A stretch of DNA of 64,000 bases, taken from NCBI GenBank assembly GCA_000717735.1, contig JOBE01000039.1, positions 1 to 64,000 of the forward strand, given 5' to 3'. A model generated the notes under the pieces. It ran no database searches, was not told where the DNA came from, and saw only the letters and a list, made by a program, of their open reading frames with translations. A program made the position numbers and the translations under genes. Below, one piece after another: positions 13,770 to 22,100 of this stretch (its first letter is position 1; each line of letters begins with the position of its first letter). Source of the DNA: Streptomyces griseoluteus. Lineage in GTDB: Bacteria > Actinomycetota > Actinomycetes > Streptomycetales > Streptomycetaceae.

Positions 13770-15257
13770 ATGCCCGAACGCCGTACCGTCGCCCTTGTCA
13801 CTCTTGGCTGCGCCCGTAACGAGGTGGACTCGGAGGAGCTCGCAGGCCGCTTGGCAGCGGACGGCTGGGAGCTCGTCGAGAACGCCGAAGAAGCGGACGT
13901 CGCCGTCGTCAACACCTGTGGATTCGTCGAAGCCGCCAAGAAGGACTCCGTCGACGCCCTGCTCGAAGCCAATGATCTGAAGGACCACGGCAAGACCCAG
14001 GCCGTGGTCGCCGTCGGCTGTATGGCCGAGCGGTACGGCAAGGAACTCGCCGAGGCCCTCCCGGAGGCCGACGGCGTCCTCGGCTTCGACGACTACGCCG
14101 ACATCTCCAACCGCCTCCAGACCATCCTCAACGGTGGCAGCGTCGAGGCCCACACCCCGCGTGACCGGCGCAAGCTGCTGCCGCTCTCGCCCGTGGAGCG
14201 CCAGGAGGCCGCCGCGGCCGTGGCCCTGCCGGGACACGGCTCCGTGGACGTTCCCGAGGCCCCCGCCGACCTTCCCGAGGGCGTCGCGCCCGCCTCAGGG
14301 CCGCGTGCACCCCTCCGGCGCCGTCTGGACAGCAGCCCCGTCGCCTCCGTGAAGCTGGCCTCCGGCTGCGACCGCCGCTGCTCCTTCTGCGCCATCCCCT
14401 CCTTCCGCGGCTCCTTCGTCTCGCGCCGTCCCTCGGACGTCCTGAACGAGACGCGCTGGCTCGCCGAGCAGGGGGTGAAGGAGGTCATGCTGGTCTCCGA
14501 GAACAACACCTCCTACGGCAAGGACCTCGGCGACATCCGGCTCCTGGAGAGCCTGCTGCCCGAGCTGGCCGCCGTGGACGGCATCGAGCGCGTCCGCGTC
14601 AGCTACCTCCAGCCCGCCGAGATGCGCCCCGGCCTGATCGACGTCCTCACGTCGACCGAGAAGGTCGTGCCCTACTTCGACCTGTCCTTCCAGCACAGCG
14701 CCCCGGACGTGCTGCGGGCCATGCGCCGCTTCGGCGACACCGACCGCTTCCTGGAGCTCCTGGAGACCATCCGCTCCAAGGCCCCCACGGCCGGTGCCCG
14801 CTCCAACTTCATCGTCGGCTTCCCGGGCGAGACCGAAGCGGACTTCGCCGAGCTGGAGCGCTTCGTCACCCACGCCCGGCTCGACGCCATCGGCGTCTTC
14901 GGCTACTCCGACGAGGACGGCACCGAGGCCGCCACGTACGAGCACAAGCTCGACCAGGACGTCGTCGACGCCCGGCTCGCCCACCTCTCCCGGCTCGCCG
15001 AGGAGCTCACCGCACAGCGCGCGGAGGAGCGGATCGGAGAGACCCTTGAAGTACTGGTCGAATCCGTGGACGAGGAGGACGGCGTGATCGGCCGCGCCGC
15101 CCACCAGGCCCCCGAGACCGACGGGCAGGTGGTTCTCACCACGGCCGACGGTATGAACCCTGACCTGACCCCGGGCCGTATGGTCAGTGCGAAGGTCGTC
15201 GGCACGGAAGGCGTCGACCTGGTGGCCGAGTGTCTTTTCGAGGAGGCGGGCAGATGA
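13770..15257 (+). CDS. rimO: Ribosomal protein uS12 methylthiotransferase RimO
   Basis: A 495-aa radical-SAM methylthiotransferase that thiomethylates an Asp of ribosomal protein S12. The N-terminal UPF0004 domain carries the three Cys for the auxiliary cluster: Cys14 (LGCARN), Cys50 (NTCGF) and Cys84 (VGCMAER). The radical-SAM triad is CDRRCSFC (Cys200, 204, 207). A C-terminal TRAM domain (about 425-495) follows. About 55 extra residues, rich in Ala and Pro, lie between the first domain and the radical-SAM core (about 130-190). The GARN rather than GCQMN context separates it from the MiaB paralogue at 57094. It is probably leaderless and is translationally coupled to pgsA by a 4-base overlap. 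Confidence 0.95.
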   Translation: MPERRTVALVTLGCARNEVDSEELAGRLAADGWELVENAEEADVAVVNTCGFVEAAKKDSVDALLEANDLKDHGKTQAVVAVGCMAERYGKELAEALPEADGVLGFDDYADISNRLQTILNGGSVEAHTPRDRRKLLPLSPVERQEAAAAVALPGHGSVDVPEAPADLPEGVAPASGPRAPLRRRLDSSPVASVKLASGCDRRCSFCAIPSFRGSFVSRRPSDVLNETRWLAEQGVKEVMLVSENNTSYGKDLGDIRLLESLLPELAAVDGIERVRVSYLQPAEMRPGLIDVLTSTEKVVPYFDLSFQHSAPDVLRAMRRFGDTDRFLELLETIRSKAPTAGARSNFIVGFPGETEADFAELERFVTHARLDAIGVFGYSDEDGTEAATYEHKLDQDVVDARLAHLSRLAEELTAQRAEERIGETLEVLVESVDEEDGVIGRAAHQAPETDGQVVLTTADGMNPDLTPGRMVSAKVVGTEGVDLVAECLFEEAGR

Positions 15258-15928
15258 CCGGAGTCCCGGCATCCGCGACGGGCGAGACCGGAAGGCCGGC
15301 GCCCCGCGGCAAGCTGGGCGCGGCGGCCGTCAACCAGGCCAGCCTGTGGAACATCGCGAACATCCTCACCATGATCCGGCTGGTTCTCGTGCCGGGATTC
15401 GTGCTGCTGCTGTTCCAGGACGGCGGCCACGACCCCGCCTGGCGTGCCTGGGCATGGGCGGCGTTCGCCGTCGCCATGATCACGGATGTCTTCGACGGGC
15501 ACCTCGCCCGTGCGTACAACCTGGTCACGGACTTCGGGAAGATCGCCGACCCGATCGCCGACAAGGCGATCATGGCGGCCGGACTCATCTCCCTGTCCGT
15601 CCTGGGGGACCTGCCCTGGTGGGTCACCGGGGTCATCCTGGCCCGCGAACTGGGGATCACCCTGATGCGGTTCTGGGTGATCCGGCACGGGATCATCCCT
15701 GCCAGCCGCGGCGGCAAGATGAAGACGCTGGCCCAGGGCACGGCGGTCGGCATGTACGTGCTGATGCTCACCGGTCCCCTGGCCACCCTGCGCTTCTGGG
15801 TGATGGCGGTGGCCGTCGTGCTGACGGTCGTCACCGGTCTGGACTACGTACGACAGGCGGTCGTGCTGCGCCGCAAGGGGCTCGCAGAGGAGCGGGCTGC
15901 GGCGCGGTCGGAGACGGCGACGCGATGA
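15254..15928 (+). CDS. pgsA: CDP-diacylglycerol-glycerol-3-phosphate phosphatidyltransferase
   Basis: A 224-aa membrane enzyme of phosphatidylglycerol synthesis. The CDP-alcohol phosphatidyltransferase motif is complete (residues about 75-100: [20 protein letters not shown] then ADPIADK). It has about five hydrophobic segments. The ATG overlaps the rimO stop (ATGA) and has GAGGAGG (15240-15246) inside rimO, which decides the start. It forms a tight chain rimO-pgsA-cinA. A cardiolipin or phosphatidylinositol-phosphate synthase activity cannot be fully excluded, but the position next to cinA supports PgsA. Confidence 0.92.
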   Translation: MTGVPASATGETGRPAPRGKLGAAAVNQASLWNIANILTMIRLVLVPGFVLLLFQDGGHDPAWRAWAWAAFAVAMITDVFDGHLARAYNLVTDFGKIADPIADKAIMAAGLISLSVLGDLPWWVTGVILARELGITLMRFWVIRHGIIPASRGGKMKTLAQGTAVGMYVLMLTGPLATLRFWVMAVAVVLTVVTGLDYVRQAVVLRRKGLAEERAAARSETATR

Positions 15929-16446
15929 CCGAGGCCGCCCGGGTGCTGGCACTGCTGGCGGAGCGTGGTCACACGCTGGCCGTCGCCGAGTCGCTCACGG
16001 GTGGTCTGGTGGCCGCCGAGCTGACCGGGGTGCCCGGAGCCTCGGCCGCCTTCCGGGGGTCCGTCACGGCCTACGCCACGGCCCTCAAGCGGGAACTGCT
16101 CGGTGTCGACGGGGGCCTCCTCGCGGAGCGCGGGGCGGTGGACCCGGAGGTCGCGCTGCAGATGGCGGCCGGTGTGCGGGACCGGCTCGGCGCCGACTGG
16201 GGTGTCTCGACGACCGGGGTGGCGGGGCCCGACCCGCAGGACGGACAGGCGGTCGGGACCGTCTACGTGGCGGTCGCGGGACCGGCCGCGACGGGCGCCG
16301 GCGCGGGGAAAGTGGTCTCGTTGAGGTTGAACGGCGCCCGTGCGGAAATCCGTAGAGAGAGTGTACGGAGCGTGCTGGAACTGCTCCTTGAGGAACTCTC
16401 GGGAAATGCGCGGGCACAGGATACGGAACACAACGGGGGGAATTGA
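15925..16446 (+). CDS. cinA: CinA C-terminal domain protein (nicotinamide-nucleotide amidase PncC)
   Basis: A 173-aa protein consisting only of the CinA C-terminal amidase domain, with AESLTGGLVAAELTGVPGAS, GSVTAYA, and STTGVAGPDPQDGQAVGTV. This domain deamidates nicotinamide mononucleotide in NAD salvage. The N-terminal molybdopterin-binding-like half of long CinA proteins is absent, as in many bacteria. The start overlaps the pgsA stop by four bases. Coupling to pgsA and to the downstream regulator clgR is conserved in Streptomyces. Confidence 0.92.
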   Translation: MTEAARVLALLAERGHTLAVAESLTGGLVAAELTGVPGASAAFRGSVTAYATALKRELLGVDGGLLAERGAVDPEVALQMAAGVRDRLGADWGVSTTGVAGPDPQDGQAVGTVYVAVAGPAATGAGAGKVVSLRLNGARAEIRRESVRSVLELLLEELSGNARAQDTEHNGGN

Positions 16447-16555
16447 TGTTTGCAGCCCTGAGTGAACACGACATCGCTCCCCGCACGGCCGCAGCGCGAG
16501 GCGGTACGGTGGGGCGTGAAGGATGCGGCTACGCGGTCCGAGGAGGGAGCCACCG

Positions 16556-16939
16556 ATGATTCTGCTCCGTCGCCTGTTGGGTGACGTGCTGCGTCGGCAG
16601 CGCCAGCGCCAAGGCCGTACTCTGCGCGAAGTCTCCTCGTCCGCCCGAGTCTCGCTCGGCTATCTCTCCGAGGTGGAGCGGGGGCAGAAGGAGGCTTCCT
16701 CCGAGCTGCTCTCCGCGATCTGCGACGCGCTGGACGTACGGATGTCCGAGCTCATGCGTGAAGTGAGCGACGAACTGTCACTGGCCGAACTGGCCGAGTC
16801 GGCACGGGCGAGCGAACCGGTGCCGACGCCGGTGCGCCCGATGCTCAACTCGGTGTCGGTGACGTCGGTGGCGGGTGTGCCCACCGGGCGGGTGACCATC
16901 AAGGCACCCGCGGAAGCGGTGGACGTCGTCGCTGCCTGA
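16556..16939 (+). CDS. clgR: ClgR-type transcriptional activator of clp protease genes
   Basis: A 127-aa XRE-family regulator. Helix-turn-helix residues are about 10-65 ([35 protein letters not shown]). The C-terminus, VDVVAA, ends in the Ala-Ala form recognised by ClpP-dependent proteases. ClgR proteins activate clpP1P2, clpC and lon and are themselves degraded by Clp, so the tail fits feedback control. The ATG has GGAGGGAG 6 nt upstream. A TACGGT -10-like element lies at about 16504. No copy of the known ClgR operator (GTTCGC-N5-GCG) was seen upstream, so self-activation is not supported here. Confidence 0.9.
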   Translation: MILLRRLLGDVLRRQRQRQGRTLREVSSSARVSLGYLSEVERGQKEASSELLSAICDALDVRMSELMREVSDELSLAELAESARASEPVPTPVRPMLNSVSVTSVAGVPTGRVTIKAPAEAVDVVAA

Positions 16940-16952
16940 CCGAAGTGGGGCG

Positions 16953-17003
16953 AAGCCCCGGTCGGTGCCTCTTCGTGAGGTGCTGACCGGGGCTTTTCTC
17001 CTT
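16953..17003 (+). terminator. Terminator of the ftsK-clgR gene run
   Basis: The stem AAGCCCCGGTC / GACCGGGGCTT encloses a loop with internal pairing and is followed by TTTTCTCCTTTTTT. It lies 13 bases after the clgR stop. Confidence 0.9.
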
Positions 17004-17183
17004 TTTTCGGTGACCTGTCTCTCTTTTGTTGATTTTGGTGTCAATTGCTTGAGATGCCGGGATCCGGTGTGCCGTGCCATGGTGGGGGGACGCACGACTG
17101 GGCCGTGCGCGCCGGGTTTTGCCTCCGGTGCGCCCTCCCGCAGGGTGATTCTGCCGGTCTAGCGTCGACCGCAGGAGGCGGCC

Positions 17184-17453
17184 ATGGTACGGCGACGGGT
17201 TACGCCGGCGACGCTCGCGCTGGTCGCGATCGGGCTGGCGGCCGGGGGGCTCTGGTGGTGGGCGGTGCTGCGCCTGCTCCTCGCGCCCGGGGAGACCGGT
17301 CCTGTCGAGGGGGCGGTGGCCGCGGGAGGCTGGGGCCTGAGCCTGCTGCCGGTGCACGTGGCCGCCGCGACGCGGCGGCCGGGCGTGCTCGGGCGGCGCG
17401 TCACCAGGGCATCGCGACGCCGCCGTTGGGGCGCAGGATCTGGCCTGTCGTGA
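17184..17453 (+). CDS. Small hypothetical membrane protein
   Basis: An 89-aa protein with two hydrophobic segments (about 9-33, including GGLWWWAVLRLLL, and about 43-62) and an Arg-rich tail. Its ATG has AGGAGGC about 5 nt upstream. Its last 53 bases overlap the 3' end of the convergent dehydrogenase gene. I do not recognise a family. The Trp cluster and hydrophobic pattern argue for a real small membrane protein, but the overlapping tail may mean that the true stop or the frame near 17400 needs checking. Confidence 0.6.
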   Translation: MVRRRVTPATLALVAIGLAAGGLWWWAVLRLLLAPGETGPVEGAVAAGGWGLSLLPVHVAAATRRPGVLGRRVTRASRRRRWGAGSGLS

Positions 17454-18168
17454 ACGCGGAGGCGTCCGACGCGAGGTGCAGGACCGCGTGCGCGATGTCC
17501 TGGGCCTCCCCGACCCGGCCCAGCGGCGAATGACGGATCATCGCGGCTTCCGCCTGCTGCTGGGCGGCCGGTTCATGGCGGTCCGTCATGGGGGTGCGGA
17601 TCCAGCCCGGGGCGACCGCGTTGACCCGGATGCCGTACCGGCCGGCCTCCGTCGCCAGCGTCTTCGTCAGTTGGACCACGGCCGCCTTCGTGACGCTGTA
17701 GCAGAGCAGCCCGGGGCTCGCGGTGTCCATCGCGCCCGAGGCCATCGTGACGATCGAACCCGGGACGCCCGCGGCGATCATCGAGCGGGCCGCCTCCTGG
17801 CACGCGTACAGCACGCCCTTGAAATTGACGGCGAGGACGCGGTCGAGGTCCTCGTCGCGGGTCTCCAGGACCGAACTCGTGTGCATGATCCCCGCGACCG
17901 CGGCCATGACGTGGAGGGGGCCCGCGGCGCGGACGGCGGCGGCGAGGGCGGTGCGGTCGGTGACGTCGAGGGTGTGGGGGTGGGCGGCGCCGCCCTCGCG
18001 CGCGGTCATGGCCACGGTGTCCAGGAGTCCGGCCTCGTCCCGGTCCGCGCAGTGCACGGTGGCACCGGCCTGGGCGAGGAGGACGGCCGTCGCGCGGCCG
18101 ATGCCGCTCGCGGCGCCCGTGACGAACGCGGTGCGGCCGGTGAGGTCGTACGCGGGAAGTGTCGTCAT
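17401..18168 (-). CDS. Short-chain dehydrogenase/reductase
   Basis: A 255-aa classical SDR oxidoreductase. The Rossmann motif is TGAASGIG (about 16-23), followed by the NAAG-like VAGIMH, the catalytic Ser in VTMASGA, and YSVTK with the catalytic Tyr and Lys. The PGWIRTPM segment lies near the substrate loop. The acidic residue after the second strand (HCADRD) favours NAD(H). The substrate is unknown. It ends convergently with, and overlaps, the small membrane gene upstream. A TACCGT element 6 nt before the ATG suggests a leaderless mRNA. Confidence 0.92.
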   Translation of the reverse strand: MTTLPAYDLTGRTAFVTGAASGIGRATAVLLAQAGATVHCADRDEAGLLDTVAMTAREGGAAHPHTLDVTDRTALAAAVRAAGPLHVMAAVAGIMHTSSVLETRDEDLDRVLAVNFKGVLYACQEAARSMIAAGVPGSIVTMASGAMDTASPGLLCYSVTKAAVVQLTKTLATEAGRYGIRVNAVAPGWIRTPMTDRHEPAAQQQAEAAMIRHSPLGRVGEAQDIAHAVLHLASDASAFTTGQILRPNGGVAMPW

Positions 18169-18174
18169 GTCCGG

Positions 18175-18180
18175 ACGGTA
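18175..18180 (-). promoter_or_regulatory. -10 element (TACCGT) of a probable leaderless SDR transcript
   Basis: Read on the minus strand, TACCGT ends 6 nt before the ATG at 18168 and there is no ribosome site. Confidence 0.55.
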
Positions 18181-18200
18181 CGGCCAGATCTGACGGACCG

Positions 18201-19058
18201 TCAATTGACGGGGCGTCTGTCGCTTCTGTCGCGGCTGTCCCGTCCGTCGGCCGGGGGCGTGGGGTCCGTCGTCCCGGTGGGGCCGTGCTGGCAGCCTGGG
18301 CACCAGTACGTGATCCGGTCGCCCAGCTCCGCCTTGCGGATCGGGGCGCCGCAGCGCAGACAGGGCTGCCCCGCGCGGCCGTAGACGTGCAGCGGGGTGC
18401 CGGGGCGCCGCGTCGTGGTGGTCCGCCGGTCCGGGCGGTCCTTGTTCGCCTCCAGGAGACGGCGGGCCGTCACGACCAGACGGGCGGGCACACCCGGGGC
18501 GAGCTCGCCGACCGGCAGCCAGGGCGTGACGCCGGCGAGGAAGGCCAGCTCCGACTTGTACACGTTGCCGATGCCGGCCAGGTTCCGCTGGTCGAGCAGG
18601 GCCTCGCCGAGCGACCTGGCCGGGTCGGCGCCCAGCCGGCGCTCCGCCTCCTCGGCGTCCCAGTCGGGGCCGAGCAGATCCGGGCCGAGATGGCCCACCA
18701 CACGGGACTCCTCCGCGGTACGGATCAGCTCCAGGACCGGGAGCCGGTAGCCGTACGCCGTGGACTCCGCGTTTCCGAGGATCGCCCGGATCTGGTGGTC
18801 GGGGCCCCCGCGCGGGCGCTCCCCGGTGGCGTACACCCGCCATGCGCCGTCCATCCGCAGATGCGAGTGGAGGGTGAGGCCGCCGTCGATCCGGGCGAGG
18901 AGGTGTTTGCCGCGCGGAGTGACGTCGAGGAGCGTCCGGCCGGTGAGGTCGGCCGTGGCGAACCTGGGCACGCGGAGGTCCGCGCGGGTGAGGGTCCGGC
19001 CGGCCAGCGCGGTGTGCAGACGGCGGGCGGTCTGCCAGATGGTGTCGCCTTCGGGCAC
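18201..19058 (-). CDS. nei2: Fpg/Nei-family DNA glycosylase (Nei2 type)
   Basis: A 285-aa bifunctional DNA glycosylase/AP lyase for oxidised bases. The N-terminus PEGDTIW supplies the catalytic Pro2 and Glu3. The helix-two-turn-helix region has NLAGIGNVYKSELAFLAG. The C-terminal zinc finger has Cys pairs CLRC...CPGC (about 236-262). The N-terminal wording PEGDTIW, rather than PELPEVE, points to the endonuclease VIII (Nei) side of the family. It uses a GTG start. A CATCAT element 6 nt upstream suggests a leaderless transcript. It is followed on the same strand by nothing but the convergent region, and preceded by the repair helicase lhr. Confidence 0.92.
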   Translation of the reverse strand: MPEGDTIWQTARRLHTALAGRTLTRADLRVPRFATADLTGRTLLDVTPRGKHLLARIDGGLTLHSHLRMDGAWRVYATGERPRGGPDHQIRAILGNAESTAYGYRLPVLELIRTAEESRVVGHLGPDLLGPDWDAEEAERRLGADPARSLGEALLDQRNLAGIGNVYKSELAFLAGVTPWLPVGELAPGVPARLVVTARRLLEANKDRPDRRTTTTRRPGTPLHVYGRAGQPCLRCGAPIRKAELGDRITYWCPGCQHGPTGTTDPTPPADGRDSRDRSDRRPVN

Positions 19059-19064
19059 GGTTCC

Positions 19065-19070
19065 ATGATG
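19065..19070 (-). promoter_or_regulatory. -10-like element (CATCAT) before nei2
   Basis: On the minus strand CATCAT ends 6 nt before the GTG at 19058. It is a weaker hexamer than the TANNNT cases. Confidence 0.4.
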
Positions 19071-19115
19071 CCGGGGTGGGGAGGGTGGGGGCGTTGGCGA
19101 CGTGAGGGGCAGGCC

Positions 19116-22100
19116 CTAGGCGCGGAGGCGGAGGCCTCTCGGGGTGGCCAGGAAGCCCACCGCCTCCAGGGGGCGGGCCAGGGGGGACGTGAGGGACGTC
19201 GTGCCGTTGATCCGTTCCACCGTGACCGTGCCCAGGGCGCCCGCGCGGGCGGACGTGGCCAGCGCCTCCGCCGCGGCCGTCAGGGCGGGGTCGTCCGCCT
19301 CGGTCGGCCAGCAGAGGAGCGTCTTGCCGCCGCGCTCCATGTACAGCGTGAGCTCGCCGTCGACCAGCACCACCAGCGCGCCCGCCTTGCGTCCCGGCTT
19401 GTGCCCGGCGCCGGCCGGCGGCTCGGGCCAGGACAGGGCCGCCCCGTACGCGCTCGCGGGATCCGCCGCCGCCAGGACCACCGCGCGCGGGCCTGCCGCC
19501 GCCTCCACGCCCCGGTCGCGGGCGGTCGCAGCGGCCCGCAGCCGGTCCACCGCCCCGTCCATGGCGAACTGGGCCGCGCCGAGCCCCTCCACGACATAGC
19601 CGCGGCGGGCCTGGCCGCTGTCCTCGAAGGCGGCCAGGATGCGGTACGTGGCCGAGAAACCCCCTTGCACGCCCTCGGCGGCCACCGCGCCCCGGGTGAC
19701 CACTCCGTGCCGGTCCAGGAGGGTGCGGGCCAGGGCGTGCGCCCGGTGCGTCGGCTCCGGTTCGAGCGGGGGCAGCAGGGACCAGCGGCCGGAGACCGTG
19801 GGCGGGCCCGTGCGGGAGGCGGGCCTGGCGGCCGCCGTCAGGGTGCCGTACCGGCCGCGGGGGACCGTGCGCCGGGCGCGGTGGGCGGTGGACCCGGCCG
19901 TGCGGCCCGAGCCGAGGAGCGAGCGCAGCGGAGCCAGGGTGTCGTTGGTCAGCCGGCCCGACCAGGCCAGGTCCCAGAGGGCGTCGGCGAGCTGGGGGTC
20001 GGTCGCGTCCGGATGGGTGGTGGCCCGGACCTGGTCGGCGATCTGGCGGAAGAACAGGCCGTACCCGCCGGAGAGGGTCGTCAGCAGCGACTCGTGCAGC
20101 GCGGACAGCTCCAGCGGGTGCGGCGGCGGGAGGAGCAGCGGTGCCGCGTCCGCGAGGTACAGCGAGACCCAGCCGTCCTTGCCGGGCAGGGACCCGGCGC
20201 CAGCCCAGAGGACCTCGCCGGTGGTCGTCAGCTCGTCGAGGAGCGCCGGGGTGTAGTCGCGGACCCGCGACGGCAGGATCAGCTTCTCCAGGGCCGAGGC
20301 CGGGACGGCAGCGCCCTGGAGCTGCTCGATCGCCCGGGCGAGGCCGTCGATGCCGCGCAGGCTGTTGCCTCCCAGGTGCTGCCACTGGGGCAGGAAGGTG
20401 GCGAGCGCCGTCGGGGGCACCGGCTCCAGCTCGTGGCGCAGGGCCGCGAGGGAACGGCGGCGCAGCCGGCGGAGGACGGTCGCGTCGCACCACTCCTGGC
20501 CGATGCCGGAGGGATGGAACTCGCCCTGGACGACCCGGCCGGAGGCGGCCAGCCGCTGGAGGGCGCCGTCGGTGACGGCCGCGCCGAGGCCGAAGCGGGC
20601 GGCGGCCTGGGAGGAGGTGAACGGGCCGTGCGTGCGCGCGTACCGCGCGAGGAGATCGCCGAGCGGGTCCTTGACCGGCTCGGTGAAGGCCTCGGGCACG
20701 CCGACCGGCAGGGCCGTGCCCAGGGCGTCCCGGAGCCGGCCCGCGTCCTCGATGGCCGCCCAGTGCTCCCGGCCCCCGATCCGCACCCGGATCGCGCGGC
20801 GCGCGGCCCCGAGGTCGGGCGCCCAGCCGGCTTCGGCACCGCGCTCGACGAGTTCGGCGTCGGTCAGCGGGCCCAGGACCCGCAGCAGGTCGGCGACGCC
20901 CTCCACGTCCTTGATCCGCCGGTCCTCGGTCAGCCACTGGAGCTCCCGCTCCAGCTCGGTCAGGACCTCCGGGTCGAGCAGCTCGCGCAACTCCGCCTGG
21001 CCGAGCAGCTCCGCGAGCAGCCGCGAGTCCAGGGACAGCGCCGCCGCCCGCCGCTCTGCGAGCGGGGAGTCGCCCTCGTACAGGAACTGCGCCACGTAGC
21101 CGAAGAGCAGGGAGCGGGCGAAGGGCGAGGGCTCCTGGGTGGTGACCTCGACCAGGCGGACCCGGCGGGCCTCGATGTCCCCCATCAGCTCCGTCAGACC
21201 GGGGAGGTCGAAGACGTCCTGGAGGCACTCGCGGACGGCTTCCAGGACGATCGGGAACGAGCCGAACTCGCTCGCCACCTGGAGGAGCTGGGCCGCGCGC
21301 TGCCGCTGCTGCCAGAGCGGGGTGCGCTTGCCGGGGTTCCGCTTGGGCAGCAGCAGGGCACGCGCGGCGCACTCGCGGAAACGGGACGCGAACAGCGCGG
21401 AGCCGCCCACCTGGTCGGTGACGATCTGCCCGATCTCGCCCTTGTCGAAGAGGGCGTCGGCGGCGCCGACGGGCGCCTTGTCGGCGTCGTACGTCGTGTC
21501 CAGGTGACGGCTCGGGTCGACCGGTTCGTGGTCGAGGAGGTCCAGGCCCATGTCCAGGCCCATCAGGTCGGCGTCCGGGAGGCGCAGCACGATGCCGTCG
21601 TCCGCGTGCATCACCTGCGCGTCCATGCCGTACCGCTCGGCGAGCCGCGCGCCGAGCGCCAGCGCCCAGGGGGCGTGCACCTGCGCGCCGAACGGCGAGT
21701 GGATGACGACCCGCCAGTCCCCGAGCTCGTCCCGGAAACGCTCGACCAGGATCGTCCGGTCGTCCGGCACGTGGCCGCAGGCCTCGCGCTGCTCCTTGAG
21801 GTACGCCAGGACGTTGTCCGCGGCCCAGGCGTCCAGGCCCGCGGCGAGCAGCCGCAGCCGCGCGTCCTCGTCGGCGAGCGCGCCGACCTCGCGGAGGAAC
21901 GCCCCCACCGCACGGCCCAGCTCGAGCGGGCGGCCCAGCTGGTCGCCCTTCCAGAACGGCAGCCTGCCCGGAACGCCGGGCGCGGGCGAGACGAGCACCC
22001 GGTCCCGGGTGATGTCCTCGATCCGCCACGAGGTGGTGCCCAGCGTGAACACGTCGCCGACCCGCGACTCGTACACCATCTCCTCGTCGAGCTCGCCGAC

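Noticed and set aside
16447..16555. A ClgR operator in front of clgR
   Set aside because: No GTTCGC-N5-GCG or its complement was found in the gap.
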